From Acetobacterium woodii DSM 1030 (GTDB lineage Bacteria; Bacillota; Clostridia; Eubacteriales; Eubacteriaceae), in contig NC_016894.1 of assembly GCF_000247605.1 (NCBI RefSeq), positions 1,663,732 to 1,727,731 of the forward strand: DNA of 64,000 bases, given 5' to 3'. Positions 25,571 through 34,821 of this stretch are shown here, piece by piece (the first letter of the stretch is position 1; every line of letters starts with the position of its first letter). A model generated the notes under the pieces. The model saw only the letters and a program-made list of their open reading frames with translations, did not search any database and had not been told where the DNA came from. A program made the position numbers and the translations under genes.

Positions 25571-26584
25571 ATGCATATGGCAGATGCTTTAGTTTCTCCA
25601 GCAGTTGGAGGACTTATGCTTGCAGCAAGCGCCGGAGCGGTGGCTTACTCAGCATATAAATGTAAAGATGAATTAGATGAAAAAAAAATACCGTTAATGG
25701 GCGTTATGGGGGCCGTGATTTTTGCTGGGCAAATGATCAATTTTACCATTCCCGGGACTGGTTCCAGCGGACATATTGGCGGTGGTATTCTTTTGGCAGC
25801 ACTGTTAGGACCATTTCCGGCATTTCTAACAATAACGGCGGTACTGCTGATTCAGGCCTTATTTTTTGCGGATGGCGGGTTATTAGCGCTTGGTGCTAAT
25901 ATTTGGAATATGGGGTTTTATGCCTGTTTATTAATATATCCGTTAGTTTTTAAACCGATTGTTAAAAAGGGACTTAATCCAACGCGAATTACGGTAGCAT
26001 CGATTGTTTCAGTTGTGCTAGCTTTATCACTGGGGGCATTTTCAGTTGTTCTTGAGACGTTGGCGTCAGGAATTACGGAACTGCCATTTGTAACTTTTGT
26101 TGGTTTAATGATCCCAATTCATTTGGCGATTGGTTTAGTTGAAGGGATTGTAACGGGTGGGATTTTAGTTTTTGTATATAAAATGAGACCGGAGTTATTG
26201 GAATCATCTTTTCAAAAGACAAAATTGCCCAAAGATATTTCGATCAAAAAAGTATTGGGAATGTTACTGGCATTTGCGGTAGTTGTTGGCGGTGGAGTTT
26301 CACTTTTTGCATCAGCCAATCCCGATGGTTTAGAGTGGGCGATGCAAAATGTGACAGGAACGACTGAACTTGAAGCAAAAGGGGATGTTTATACCAATGC
26401 AGAAAGTATTCAGGAAACGACGGCTTTTTTACCTGATTACACGTTCAAATCATCAGGAGATGACGGCTCGGCCGTTGGAACCAGTATCTCAGGACTAGTT
26501 GGTGGTGGAATTACGTTGTTACTTGCAGGAGGAACCGGCTATTTAATTTATGCGATTAAACGAAAAAAAGAAAAGTCAGCTTAA
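25571..26584 (+). CDS. cbiM: ECF transporter substrate-capture protein CbiM/NikM fused to PDGLE domain
   Basis: The N-terminus MHMADALVSPAVGG has the His at position 2 that coordinates metal in CbiM/NikM. About seven membrane helices follow to residue 220. The C-terminal third has a further helix, the NPDGLE motif and a final helix, i.e. the CbiN/NikN-like part is fused, giving 337 residues. It binds Co(II) or Ni(II) for import. Cobalt would fit the corrinoid needs of an acetogen and the bza operon here; nickel is also possible because PDGLE fusions occur in Ni systems. TTTGAGGAGGGTTTTATT gives a strong ribosome site. cbiQ and cbiO follow. Confidence 0.88.
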   Translation: MHMADALVSPAVGGLMLAASAGAVAYSAYKCKDELDEKKIPLMGVMGAVIFAGQMINFTIPGTGSSGHIGGGILLAALLGPFPAFLTITAVLLIQALFFADGGLLALGANIWNMGFYACLLIYPLVFKPIVKKGLNPTRITVASIVSVVLALSLGAFSVVLETLASGITELPFVTFVGLMIPIHLAIGLVEGIVTGGILVFVYKMRPELLESSFQKTKLPKDISIKKVLGMLLAFAVVVGGGVSLFASANPDGLEWAMQNVTGTTELEAKGDVYTNAESIQETTAFLPDYTFKSSGDDGSAVGTSISGLVGGGITLLLAGGTGYLIYAIKRKKEKSA

Positions 26585-26640
26585 AATTTAATAGTAATTG
26601 ATCTATTGCCACATATATGATAATATGAATATCATTTTCA

Positions 26641-26671
26641 AATAACCTCTGTTGTTAAACAGAGGTTATTT
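26641..26671. terminator. Hairpin between cbiM and cbiQ
   Basis: AATAACCTCTG (26641-26651) pairs with CAGAGGTTATT (26660-26670) and two inner T-A pairs. Only a few Ts follow, so it may cause partial termination or protect the mRNA end, giving more cbiM than cbiQO. Confidence 0.5.
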
Positions 26672-26698
26672 GATATTTAGAACTGAAAGGTACATTGA

Positions 26699-27496
26699 AT
26701 GTCGACTATAACAGATTCCATGAACACAATCAACTCATTGGAAGAGATGGCAGAAGGAAACACCATTATTCATCATTTACATCCAATGGTTAAACTAATC
26801 ACCACCATTTTATATCTTGTCCTGGTAATTTCTTTTGATCCCTATAATATAACCGGTTTGATGGTTTTTGCTTTTTATCCGGTGATCCTAATGGCTTTAT
26901 CTGAAATTCCGTATAAACCATTATTAAAACGAATGCTGGTAGCATTGCCGTTTTCTTTTTTCGCGGGTCTTTCCAATATTATTTTTGACCAAAAACTGGC
27001 AATGATGATTGGTACCATTCCGGTCAGTTATGGGGTGATCTCTTTTACGACAATTATCGTCAAAACGGTTTTTACGGTGATGGCGGTATTGATATTGATC
27101 GCAACCACTTCGTTGCCACAAATTTCCTATCAATTGTTAGCGATTAAAGTGCCAAAAATCATTGTAGAACAAATTATGCTCACCTATCGTTATATTTCGG
27201 TTCTACTCGAACAAGTCTCCAATATGTATACCGCGTATATCTTAAGAGCCCCTGATGCTAAAGGGATCAAAATGAAAGACATGGGTATCTTTGTTGGTCA
27301 ATTGTTGTTAAAAAGTTTTGATCGGGCTGAAAATATTTATTATGCGATGAAATGTCGCGGATATGACGGAAACTATTTATATGCAAAACCAAATAAAATT
27401 AACCAAATTGATTGGACTTATTTGTTAGTGGTGGGTGTTGTGCTGTTATTAATGCGGTTTTTTAATCTAAGCCAAATTATTGGCAGTTTTCTATAA
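26699..27496 (+). CDS. cbiQ: ECF transporter transmembrane (T) component CbiQ
   Basis: The 265-residue membrane protein has five to six helices and the two T-component coupling motifs: APDAKGIKMKDMG-type helix and the AMKCRGYDG motif (usual ARG/xRG signature), which dock with the ATPase. The start ATG 26699 follows GAAAGG by 8 nt. It sits between the S-component and ATPase genes and joins them in a Co/Ni importer. Confidence 0.9.
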   Translation: MSTITDSMNTINSLEEMAEGNTIIHHLHPMVKLITTILYLVLVISFDPYNITGLMVFAFYPVILMALSEIPYKPLLKRMLVALPFSFFAGLSNIIFDQKLAMMIGTIPVSYGVISFTTIIVKTVFTVMAVLILIATTSLPQISYQLLAIKVPKIIVEQIMLTYRYISVLLEQVSNMYTAYILRAPDAKGIKMKDMGIFVGQLLLKSFDRAENIYYAMKCRGYDGNYLYAKPNKINQIDWTYLLVVGVVLLLMRFFNLSQIIGSFL

Positions 27497-27508
27497 AGAG
27501 GAGTTACG

Positions 27509-28240
27509 ATGTTAAAAATTGAGAAATTAAACTTTGCTTATCCCGATGGTCATATTGCCATTCGCGACATCAGTTTAAATATTCAAGACGGTGAGAGTAT
27601 TGCTCTCGTTGGTGCAAATGGCGCAGGGAAATCAAGTTTATTTAAATTGATCATTGGAATTTCGGATATAAAAGAAGGGACCATTAGTATTGGTGATCTG
27701 GCAGTTAATAAAAAAAACCTTAAAGATGTTCGTAAACGCGTCGGCATGGTCTTTCAGAACCCCGATGACCAGTTGTTTATGACCAAAGTATATGATGATA
27801 TTGCTTTTGGACCAAGAAATGAGTTGCTGGATGAACAGGAAGTGGAAGTGCGGGTGTCTGATGCGCTTAAGACCTTGGGGATTGAACATCTACGGGATCG
27901 AATGCCACATCGTTTATCCGGCGGTGAAAAAAGAGTCATTGCGATTGCTTCGGTTTTATCAATGCAACCGGAAATTATTTTATTTGATGAACCGACTTCT
28001 TTTCTGGATCCGCAGGCACGAAGAAATGTGATTAAGACCTTAGATCAATTAAAAATGACTAAAATCATCGCGACCCATGATTTGGATATGGCACTTGACA
28101 TCTGCGACCGGGTGATTATTTTACATCATGGCAGTATTTTTGCAGATGGAAAAGTAAATGATATTCTTTTGGATGAAAATTTGTTAGCGCAATGTCATTT
28201 AGAGCTGCCTTTGTGCAAGCAGAAACCACGTGAACGATAA
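27509..28240 (+). CDS. cbiO: ECF transporter ATPase CbiO
   Basis: The 243-residue ABC ATPase has Walker A GANGAGKSS near residues 36-44, the Q-loop in VFQNPDDQLF, signature LSGGEKR, Walker B IILFDEPTSFLD and the switch His in ATHDLD. VFQNPDDQLF is characteristic of CbiO-type ECF ATPases. It starts 12 nt after cbiQ with AGAGGAGTTACG. It powers cobalt or nickel import with CbiM and CbiQ; only one ATPase is encoded, so it would be a homodimer. Confidence 0.93.
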   Translation: MLKIEKLNFAYPDGHIAIRDISLNIQDGESIALVGANGAGKSSLFKLIIGISDIKEGTISIGDLAVNKKNLKDVRKRVGMVFQNPDDQLFMTKVYDDIAFGPRNELLDEQEVEVRVSDALKTLGIEHLRDRMPHRLSGGEKRVIAIASVLSMQPEIILFDEPTSFLDPQARRNVIKTLDQLKMTKIIATHDLDMALDICDRVIILHHGSIFADGKVNDILLDENLLAQCHLELPLCKQKPRER

Positions 28241-28259
28241 ATGTTAGTTAAGCAAAAAG

Positions 28260-28281
28260 CCTGATGATATCAGGTTTTTTT
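28260..28281 (+). terminator. Terminator after cbiO
   Basis: CCTGAT-GAT-ATCAGG followed by seven Ts, a short standard rho-independent terminator. Confidence 0.85.
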
Positions 28282-28428
28282 GTATTTTAAAGTTGTTTGT
28301 TGAAGAATTATCACGAAAAAAATTTAAAATTGTCGATTTGTACACAGAATAATGAAACGAATAGCATTCTTAATTGAATTTTTAAATTTAATAAGCTATA
28401 ATTAATCTAATGTTTGGGAGGTCAAACG

Positions 28429-29706
28429 ATGATAAAAAAAGATTATTCAAATATTGGAAATGATATCAAAGATATTGTCCAGAATGCCTTAAATTCTGAT
28501 GAATTTAAAGAGCTTAACAAAAATATTTCGGAGACTGTAAACCGAGCAATGGATGAAGTGAAACGGAGTGGACAATACTGGCAGGAACAACAGAGGAAAC
28601 AAAGAGAAAATAACCAGCAAAAAAGCCAGCAAGATAGAATAAATAATTCTAAGCCAAGACAAACGACAAGAAAGCGGGACGATCAAAAGAATAATAATCG
28701 TTTGCAGAGCAACAATTCGGCACAAATGCCAAAGAAAAACCTTATTTCGAAATCACCTCATGGTCGTGTATCCGGGGTTTTGCTGATGGTATTTGGTAAC
28801 ATCGGAATTGGTTTATCATTATTATTTTTTCTCATTTTTTCGTTTTTAACGAACGTTGCCTTCGAAAGTTTGCCGCTTTGGGGGGTCTCAACCGGGGTAT
28901 TATTGCCCATTTTTGTGATTAGTGTATTAATGGCCGCCAGAGGTTCCGGATTGCGGTCCAGAGTTAAGCGGTTTCGGCAATATAGCAGCCGTTTAAAAGG
29001 TCGGAATTTTTGCAAAATTACCGAGTTGTCAGAACCGATTGGCCGCAGTAAAAAATATGTCGTCAAAGATCTGAGAAAAATGATTCGCTTGGGGATGTTT
29101 CCAGAAGGCCGAATCGACGCAGACGAAAATTATCTGTTAATCAGTGATGAAGCTTATGAAAATCACTTGAAATTAAAAGAAGGAAAACGGCTTGAAGCGG
29201 AAGAAGCGCGATCTGAGCAGGAAGCTTTGGCGCGAAAGAAAAAATTAGAAGCAGAGAATCCGCAGATGAAGGAAGTTCATGAAGTTATTACTGAAGGAAA
29301 TAACATCATCAGCGAAATCAATGCGGCCAATGTGGCAATTGAAGGAGAAGTTATTTCCCTGAAATTGGATCGGTTGGAAGTAGTTATTACTAAAATCTTT
29401 GGATTTATTGAAGATAATCCCGATGGATTGCCGGAAATCCGAAAATTTATGGGCTACTATTTACCAACAACGTTAAAGCTGGTAGGAGTATATCGCGATT
29501 TGGATGCTGAAACGATTCAAGGAGCCAATATTATGGCAACCAAAAAAGAAATCGAAGATACTTTAGATACGATCAATCATGCGTTTGAAAATCTGCTGGA
29601 TAGTTTTTATGAAGATACCGCCATGGATGTATCAAGCGATATTTCGGTACTGAATACAATGCTTGCTCAGGAAGGGCTTACTCAAAGCGATTTCAAGAAT
29701 AAATGA
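28429..29706 (+). CDS. XpaC-family membrane protein
   Basis: ATG 28429 follows TTGGGAGGTCAAACG; an upstream TTG at 28414 is part of the ribosome site. Residues 1-100 are charged and Gln/Lys-rich. Two membrane helices lie near 115-140 and 148-165. A winged-helix-like segment with FCKITELSEPIGRSKKYVVKDLRKMIRLGMFPEG follows, then helices to the end. This is the 5-bromo-4-chloroindolyl phosphate hydrolysis family (XpaC), a name from an old screen rather than a proven enzyme. It is followed by telA, the usual xpaC-telA pairing in Firmicutes, linked to envelope stress and toxic anion tolerance. Confidence 0.8.
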   Translation: MIKKDYSNIGNDIKDIVQNALNSDEFKELNKNISETVNRAMDEVKRSGQYWQEQQRKQRENNQQKSQQDRINNSKPRQTTRKRDDQKNNNRLQSNNSAQMPKKNLISKSPHGRVSGVLLMVFGNIGIGLSLLFFLIFSFLTNVAFESLPLWGVSTGVLLPIFVISVLMAARGSGLRSRVKRFRQYSSRLKGRNFCKITELSEPIGRSKKYVVKDLRKMIRLGMFPEGRIDADENYLLISDEAYENHLKLKEGKRLEAEEARSEQEALARKKKLEAENPQMKEVHEVITEGNNIISEINAANVAIEGEVISLKLDRLEVVITKIFGFIEDNPDGLPEIRKFMGYYLPTTLKLVGVYRDLDAETIQGANIMATKKEIEDTLDTINHAFENLLDSFYEDTAMDVSSDISVLNTMLAQEGLTQSDFKNK

Positions 29707-29802
29707 GCAAATTTAATCGGGAAAAATAATCGTATTTAGCTTAGTTGCAAGTAGCAGTAAAAAATATGACCAAATGAATATTGAAATATAAGGAGAATAG
29801 CT

Positions 29803-30954
29803 ATGGAAGACAATATGAATGATTATTCAACGGTAACGCCTACCTTGACCTTTGATCCTTTTGAGGAAGAAAAAACCGTGGTAGTCAATCAACAGCAAGC
29901 GTTAAAGGCTGATCGACCGGTATTTGATGAAAGTCGATTAACTCCGGAAGAACGAAGAATGGTGGATGATTTTGCCAGCAAAATTGATTTGACTAATTCG
30001 AGTCTGGTAATGCAGTTTGGGGTTGGCGCGCAAAAAAAGATTGCTGATTTTTCTGAAACCGCATTAAATAATGTTCGGACAAAGGACATGGGTGAAGTAG
30101 GAAAAATGCTTGGCGACATGGTTTTGGAACTTAAAAATTTTGATGCGGAAGAGGAAGAAAAAGGATTTTTGGGCTTTTTCAAAAAAACCAGTAACAAATT
30201 AAGCTCGATGCAAACACGCTATGCAACTGCCGAGACCAATGTTAACCGGATCTGTGAAGCGTTGGAAAAACATCAAATACAGTTACTAAAAGATGTTGCC
30301 ATGTTGGATAAGTTATATGATGTAAATAAAACCTATTTTAAAGAATTATCAATGTATATTTTAGCTGGGAAAAAGAAACTTCAAAAAGTTGAAAGTATCG
30401 AGTTACCGGAGCTGATCAAGCGATCTCAAATTAGCGGGTTACCGGAAGATGCTCAGGCGGTTAATGACTTATCGGCGATGTGCAACCGTTTTGAGAAAAA
30501 AATCCATGATCTCGAATTGACCCGGATGATTTCGATTCAAATGGCTCCACAAATCCGTCTGGTACAAAACAATGACACCTTAATGGCTGAGAAAATCCAA
30601 TCTTCGATTGTTAATACGATCCCGTTATGGAAAAGCCAAATGGTTTTAGCACTTGGGGTCGTTCATTCCGGACAGGCTGCGAAAGCCCAGCGGGAAGTTA
30701 CCAACATGACGAATGAATTGTTGCGAAAAAATGCCGAAACGCTCAAGATGGAATCAATCGCGACCGCGAAAGAATCAGAACGGGGGATTGTCGATATTGA
30801 AACGTTACGCATTTCTAATGAGTCATTGATATCTACTTTTGATGAAGTGCTAAGAATTCAGACTGAAGGACGACAAAAACGAAAAGAAGTTGAAGTTGAA
30901 CTGGAAAAACTGGAAAATGATTTAAAAAACAAAATGCTGGAACTGCGACGATAA
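29803..30954 (+). CDS. TelA-family toxic anion resistance protein
   Basis: The 383-residue soluble protein is nearly all helical and matches TelA: TPEERRMVDDFASKIDLTNSSLVMQFG near the start, the FFKKTSNKLSSMQTRY segment, and the C-terminal ISNESLISTFDEVLRIQTEGRQKRKEVE. The start follows AAGGAGAATAGCT. TelA proteins associate with resistance to tellurite, lantibiotics and other envelope stress, by an unknown mechanism. It lies 96 nt after the XpaC-family gene, and a strong terminator follows. Confidence 0.9.
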   Translation: MEDNMNDYSTVTPTLTFDPFEEEKTVVVNQQQALKADRPVFDESRLTPEERRMVDDFASKIDLTNSSLVMQFGVGAQKKIADFSETALNNVRTKDMGEVGKMLGDMVLELKNFDAEEEEKGFLGFFKKTSNKLSSMQTRYATAETNVNRICEALEKHQIQLLKDVAMLDKLYDVNKTYFKELSMYILAGKKKLQKVESIELPELIKRSQISGLPEDAQAVNDLSAMCNRFEKKIHDLELTRMISIQMAPQIRLVQNNDTLMAEKIQSSIVNTIPLWKSQMVLALGVVHSGQAAKAQREVTNMTNELLRKNAETLKMESIATAKESERGIVDIETLRISNESLISTFDEVLRIQTEGRQKRKEVEVELEKLENDLKNKMLELRR

Positions 30955-30960
30955 ATAGAT

Positions 30961-30997
30961 AAAAAAACCAATTGGTTAAAAACTGATTGGTTTTTTT
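30961..30997. terminator. Terminator after telA
   Basis: AAAAAAACCAAT (30961-30972) pairs with ATTGGTTTTTTT (30986-30997), ending in a seven-T run. Confidence 0.85.
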
Positions 30998-31351
30998 AAT
31001 TAATCGAGCAAACCGAAAATTGCTAAACAATTGTACAAAAAAGACGGATAGGGATTAAATTTATTTAAATCAGCCGAACGACAAGGCACGGATGATGAAG
31101 ATTCGAAAAGCCAAAGAAAACGGATCGAAATAGCTAAAATTGTACGATATACTAATAATACTACTGATAAATTAGGTATGAAGCCATTGAAAACTATTGC
31201 AAATTGGATATAATAATAATGAACATGCTACGAGTTCATTTGAACAGTTGGTGTCGCTACGGGGCAACGATTTTATCAAATAATTTTTAAATGTAAAGTG
31301 AGCGCAAGGTGGAAATGTTTTAAATAATTTATCAATTTTAGGAGGAAAGTT
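30998..31351. other. Gene-free stretch
   Basis: No reading frame with a credible ribosome site is visible. The last 30 bases contain AGGAGGAAAG, the ribosome site of the next gene. I see no RNA structure worth naming. Confidence 0.4.
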
Positions 31352-32161
31352 ATGTCGACTTTTTATACCAATGATCATGTTGAATTGTATTATGAGGTAA
31401 AAGGTGAAGGAAAACCAATACTCATGCTGCCAGGCTGGACTTGTACAGCACAATTTTTTAAAAAGAACAGCGATGTTCTAGCAGAAAATTTTAAAGTTAT
31501 TTTGATGGACTTTCGTGGACATGGCGAATCGGAAAAAGTCCTCCATAGTCATCGGATTTCACGTTATGCGATGGATGTAAAGGAGTTACTGGATCAACTG
31601 GATGTAAAGGAAGTCACGGCGATCGGCTGGTCGATGGGAGCCGCGGTGTTGTGGAGTTATCTTGAGTTATTCGGAAATGATCGGATCAGTAAATTGGTGT
31701 GTGTTGATCAAGCACCGCTGCAATACACCGGACCGGATTGGGTTTGGGGACAAAATGGTTGTTATGATGTCGAAATGTTTATCCGAACGTGTTATGATGT
31801 TAAATATGCGCCAAGAGAAAGCGCAGAAGGTTTGGCTTATGGTTGCCTGTATCATGAACCATCCGCAGAAGAAGTAAAATTTATTGCTGACGAAATTTCA
31901 AAATGTCCACCATATGTACGAATTGAGATCATGCGGGACCATACAAATTTGGATTGGCGGGACTTCCTACCCTATGTTAATCTGCCAACTTTAGTTTGTG
32001 TTGCGCGCAACAGTGCGGTATTTGACTGGCAGGGCAGTGCTTATGTGGCTGAACATATTCCGGCCGCCAAACTAGAATTTTTCGAAGACTCCGGTCACAT
32101 GCTGTTCTGGGAAGAGTCAGAAAAATTCAACCAGATTATTGCAGAGTTTGTAAAAAATTAA
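31352..32161 (+). CDS. Alpha/beta-fold hydrolase
   Basis: The 269-residue protein has the oxyanion segment LPGWTCTAQFF, DFRGHGES, the nucleophile elbow GWSMG (Ser near 94), and the final His in EDSGHMLFWEESEKF. These residues form a full Ser-Asp-His triad of the alpha/beta hydrolase fold, similar to esterases and haloperoxidase-like proteins. AGGAGGAAAGTT precedes the ATG. It stands alone before the glycerate kinase gene. The substrate cannot be told from sequence. Confidence 0.85.
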   Translation: MSTFYTNDHVELYYEVKGEGKPILMLPGWTCTAQFFKKNSDVLAENFKVILMDFRGHGESEKVLHSHRISRYAMDVKELLDQLDVKEVTAIGWSMGAAVLWSYLELFGNDRISKLVCVDQAPLQYTGPDWVWGQNGCYDVEMFIRTCYDVKYAPRESAEGLAYGCLYHEPSAEEVKFIADEISKCPPYVRIEIMRDHTNLDWRDFLPYVNLPTLVCVARNSAVFDWQGSAYVAEHIPAAKLEFFEDSGHMLFWEESEKFNQIIAEFVKN

Positions 32162-32251
32162 ACCAAGATAAAAGCATGGGTAGTGATTAATACTCATGCT
32201 TTTGTATTTAAATGGAGACAAGTTAAAAATCTAATTAGAGGAGATCAGAAA

Positions 32252-33409
32252 ATGAAAATTGTCATTGCTCCGGATTCTTTTAAGGGATCTCTTTCGTCCA
32301 CTGTGGTATGCGATATTATTGAAGGGGCAATTTTAAAAAAAATGCCGACTACAAAAATCATTAAAATCCCGGTGTCGGATGGTGGCGAAGGGTTGGTTAA
32401 TACCTTGTTCAAGCACCATTCAGATGGTGAAATGATCAAAATACCGGTCAAAGATCCTTTATTTAGAGCAATTATTGCGGAATATGGGATTATTAATGAA
32501 AAGGTTGCTGTCATTGAAATGGCGGCGGCTTCTGGTCTGACTTTACTTACCCCGGATGAACTTAATCCGTTGTTGACGACGACTTATGGAACCGGCGAAA
32601 TGATTTTTGATGCTGTGGTCAATCACGGTTGTGAAAAAATTATTTTGGGGTTGGGTGGAAGTGCTACAAATGATGGTGGTTTGGGACTGGTAAGTGCTTT
32701 AGGGGTTCGTTTTTTTGACCAAAATGAACAGCTTCTGATCCCTAATGGTGAAAATTTAAAGCAAGTTGTATCAATCGATACGAGTCAAATGAATCCTGCT
32801 TTGTCGAAAGTTGAGATAATCATTGCTTGTGATGTAGAAAATGTATTATGCGGAAAAAATGGTGCAGCGGCGATATACGGGCCCCAAAAAGGTGCCAATG
32901 ATCGGACCATTGATCTGCTCGATCAGGGGCTTTATTATTTTGGCCAATTGCTGGAGAAACAGACAGGGATGGATTTGATAAACCTAAAGGGAATTGGTGC
33001 AGCCGGCGGCACAGCATTACCGTTAGTGGCATTATTGAAAGCAAAGCTAAATTCCGGCCTGGAGATCGTATTGGACGAAATACAATTTGATGCACGCATT
33101 GACGGCGCTGACCTGATTATTACGGGAGAAGGAAAAACAGACGGACAGAGTGTTATGGGGAAGGTAATTTCAGGAATTGGCAATCGTGGTAAAAATCAGA
33201 ATATTCCGGTTATTGTTGTGTCCGGAGCATTGGACACGGGGTATGAAAGTATTTATGATCATGGCATTGTTGCGGCGTTTTCACTATTTAATAACAATAA
33301 CGGATTAATTTGGCACATGGAAAATGCGGCTCAATTATTGGAAGATGTTATTCATAATCTCTTTTGTTTTCTGGCTGCTATTTGTATGATGCCACAAAAA
33401 TCGAGGTAA
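32252..33409 (+). CDS. Glycerate kinase
   Basis: ATG 32252 follows TTAGAGGAGATCAGAAA and begins MKIVIAPDSFKGSLSS, the family N-terminus; longer frames upstream are not needed. Other family blocks are PVSDGGEGLVNTL, EMAAASGL, TTYGTGEMI, LGGSATNDGG and DLIITGEGKTDGQSVMGKVISG. The 385-residue length is typical of the GarK/GlxK class that phosphorylates D-glycerate. The final 25 residues are a little divergent (HNLFCFLAAICMMPQKSR). A CdaR-type regulator follows in the same direction, which suits glycerate or sugar-diacid use. Confidence 0.92.
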   Translation: MKIVIAPDSFKGSLSSTVVCDIIEGAILKKMPTTKIIKIPVSDGGEGLVNTLFKHHSDGEMIKIPVKDPLFRAIIAEYGIINEKVAVIEMAAASGLTLLTPDELNPLLTTTYGTGEMIFDAVVNHGCEKIILGLGGSATNDGGLGLVSALGVRFFDQNEQLLIPNGENLKQVVSIDTSQMNPALSKVEIIIACDVENVLCGKNGAAAIYGPQKGANDRTIDLLDQGLYYFGQLLEKQTGMDLINLKGIGAAGGTALPLVALLKAKLNSGLEIVLDEIQFDARIDGADLIITGEGKTDGQSVMGKVISGIGNRGKNQNIPVIVVSGALDTGYESIYDHGIVAAFSLFNNNNGLIWHMENAAQLLEDVIHNLFCFLAAICMMPQKSR

Positions 33410-33452
33410 AATGTAAAAAATGTCTTTTTAGAAGGCCATAAGGAGTTAATCG

Positions 33453-34655
33453 ATGCTGGACAAAAAAATTGCTCAAAAGATTGCCGATGAGGTTATCAAT
33501 AGTTTGGGCTATAATATCAATGTGATGAATGAGAATGCAATCATTATCGGAAGCGGATCACCGGAACGAATTGGCACTTACCATGAAATTGCAATGAATG
33601 CGATTTGCAACAGAGAGATCTGTGAAGTGAATGAAGAAGAAGCAAAAAAACTTCAAGGCGTCAAATCGGGAATTAATCTGCCAATTGTTGATAAAAAAGG
33701 AATCGTGATCGGAGTCGTAGGAATAACAGGTGATCCGGATGAAGTCCGAAATATTGGAAAGCTGGTGAAAATGGCAGCGGAACTGATTATTGAACAGCAA
33801 GAATCGATGAACCGTTTTTATTCACACCGAAATGATAAAGAAATATTTTTAAATACGATCATCAGTGATCAACTGACAATCAGTGAAGAAGAAATTGAAA
33901 AATGGGGAAACCGGATCGGTTATGATATGGAAAGATATCGAGTCGCGCTGATCATTCATTTTAATTTAAATCAGGAGCCCCCGGAAAAAGGAGCACTGGA
34001 AAAAAAACTCAGTGCAATAAAGGTATCAAATGCCCACTTAAAACAAGATATCTCGTCGGTTATGTCAGGGGGGTATATCCTGATCTTAAAAACCGTTAAA
34101 GGGACGGAACCTTGGGAGATTGAAAAATCGATTAATCAATACCTTGAAAATGTAATCACGCTTGAAGATAAAAAAAACATGCGTTTTTTTGTTGGTGGTT
34201 ATTATCAAGGCATAAAAGGATATGCTAAATCCTACGGGAGTGCGTATGGCATGTACCGAAGCGGTATTTATCAGCAGAACCAGCTAATATATTTTGAACA
34301 TTATCATTATTTCTGGCAACTTTATAATCAGATCGACAAGGAAACATACGCGTTGGTGATCGAACCCTATATCGAAAAAATAAAGACTTCCTTTGGCAAG
34401 GGAACCGATGATGCAATGTTAACCATGAGAAAGATGTTTGAGTATCATTTTCATTTTGAAAAGGTCGCCGAGGCTTTATTTATTCATAAGAATACCGTAA
34501 TTTTCAGAAAAAAAAAGATGGAAGAATGTCTGGGTTTTTCATTAAAATGTGGCGGTGGGAAAAATCTCTTATTCATCATTATTTTAAATCATTATGAAAA
34601 ATTAAAAAAGATTAAAGAACTATCTCAAGAAAGTAAAATTTCTCAGTTATTATAG
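33453..34655 (+). CDS. CdaR-family sugar diacid/glycerate regulator
   Basis: Residues 1-135 form the diacid-recognition domain (LDKKIAQKIADEVINSLGYNINVMN, GVKSGINLPI and VVGITGDPDEVRNIG). A GGDEF-like middle domain follows, and the C-terminal PucR-type helix-turn-helix includes HFHFEKVAEALFIHKNTVIFRKKKMEECLG. The family activates glycerate and galactarate use genes. It lies 43 nt after the glycerate kinase gene, so it probably controls that gene in response to glycerate. Confidence 0.9.
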   Translation: MLDKKIAQKIADEVINSLGYNINVMNENAIIIGSGSPERIGTYHEIAMNAICNREICEVNEEEAKKLQGVKSGINLPIVDKKGIVIGVVGITGDPDEVRNIGKLVKMAAELIIEQQESMNRFYSHRNDKEIFLNTIISDQLTISEEEIEKWGNRIGYDMERYRVALIIHFNLNQEPPEKGALEKKLSAIKVSNAHLKQDISSVMSGGYILILKTVKGTEPWEIEKSINQYLENVITLEDKKNMRFFVGGYYQGIKGYAKSYGSAYGMYRSGIYQQNQLIYFEHYHYFWQLYNQIDKETYALVIEPYIEKIKTSFGKGTDDAMLTMRKMFEYHFHFEKVAEALFIHKNTVIFRKKKMEECLGFSLKCGGGKNLLFIIILNHYEKLKKIKELSQESKISQLL

Positions 34656-34713
34656 AATTGTAACTAAAAATATGATATTATAGTTACAAATAATAATTGA
34701 AAGAGGAATAGAA

Positions 34714-34818
34714 TTGGACGACGTACCCTTATCTGAGACAAAAATGGAACAATCAAATCAAATGATTCATTATAGACATGAGCTGAATGTCAGGTCTATT
34801 TACTGGGAGGAATCTTAG
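34714..34818 (+). CDS. Possible 34-residue leader peptide
   Basis: TTG 34714 lies 7 nt after GAAAGAGGAA and opens 34 codons, MDDVPLSETKMEQSNQMIHY..., ending TAG 34816-34818. The stop is 3 nt before the next gene, and the GGGAGG ribosome site of that gene lies within its last codons, so translational coupling is possible. There is no family evidence. Confidence 0.3.
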   Translation: MDDVPLSETKMEQSNQMIHYRHELNVRSIYWEES

Positions 34819-34821
34819 TCA

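Noticed and set aside
28429-29706. Phosphatase acting on indolyl phosphate
   Set aside because: The XpaC name comes from a screen. The sequence shows membrane helices and a helical tail with no catalytic motif that I can identify.
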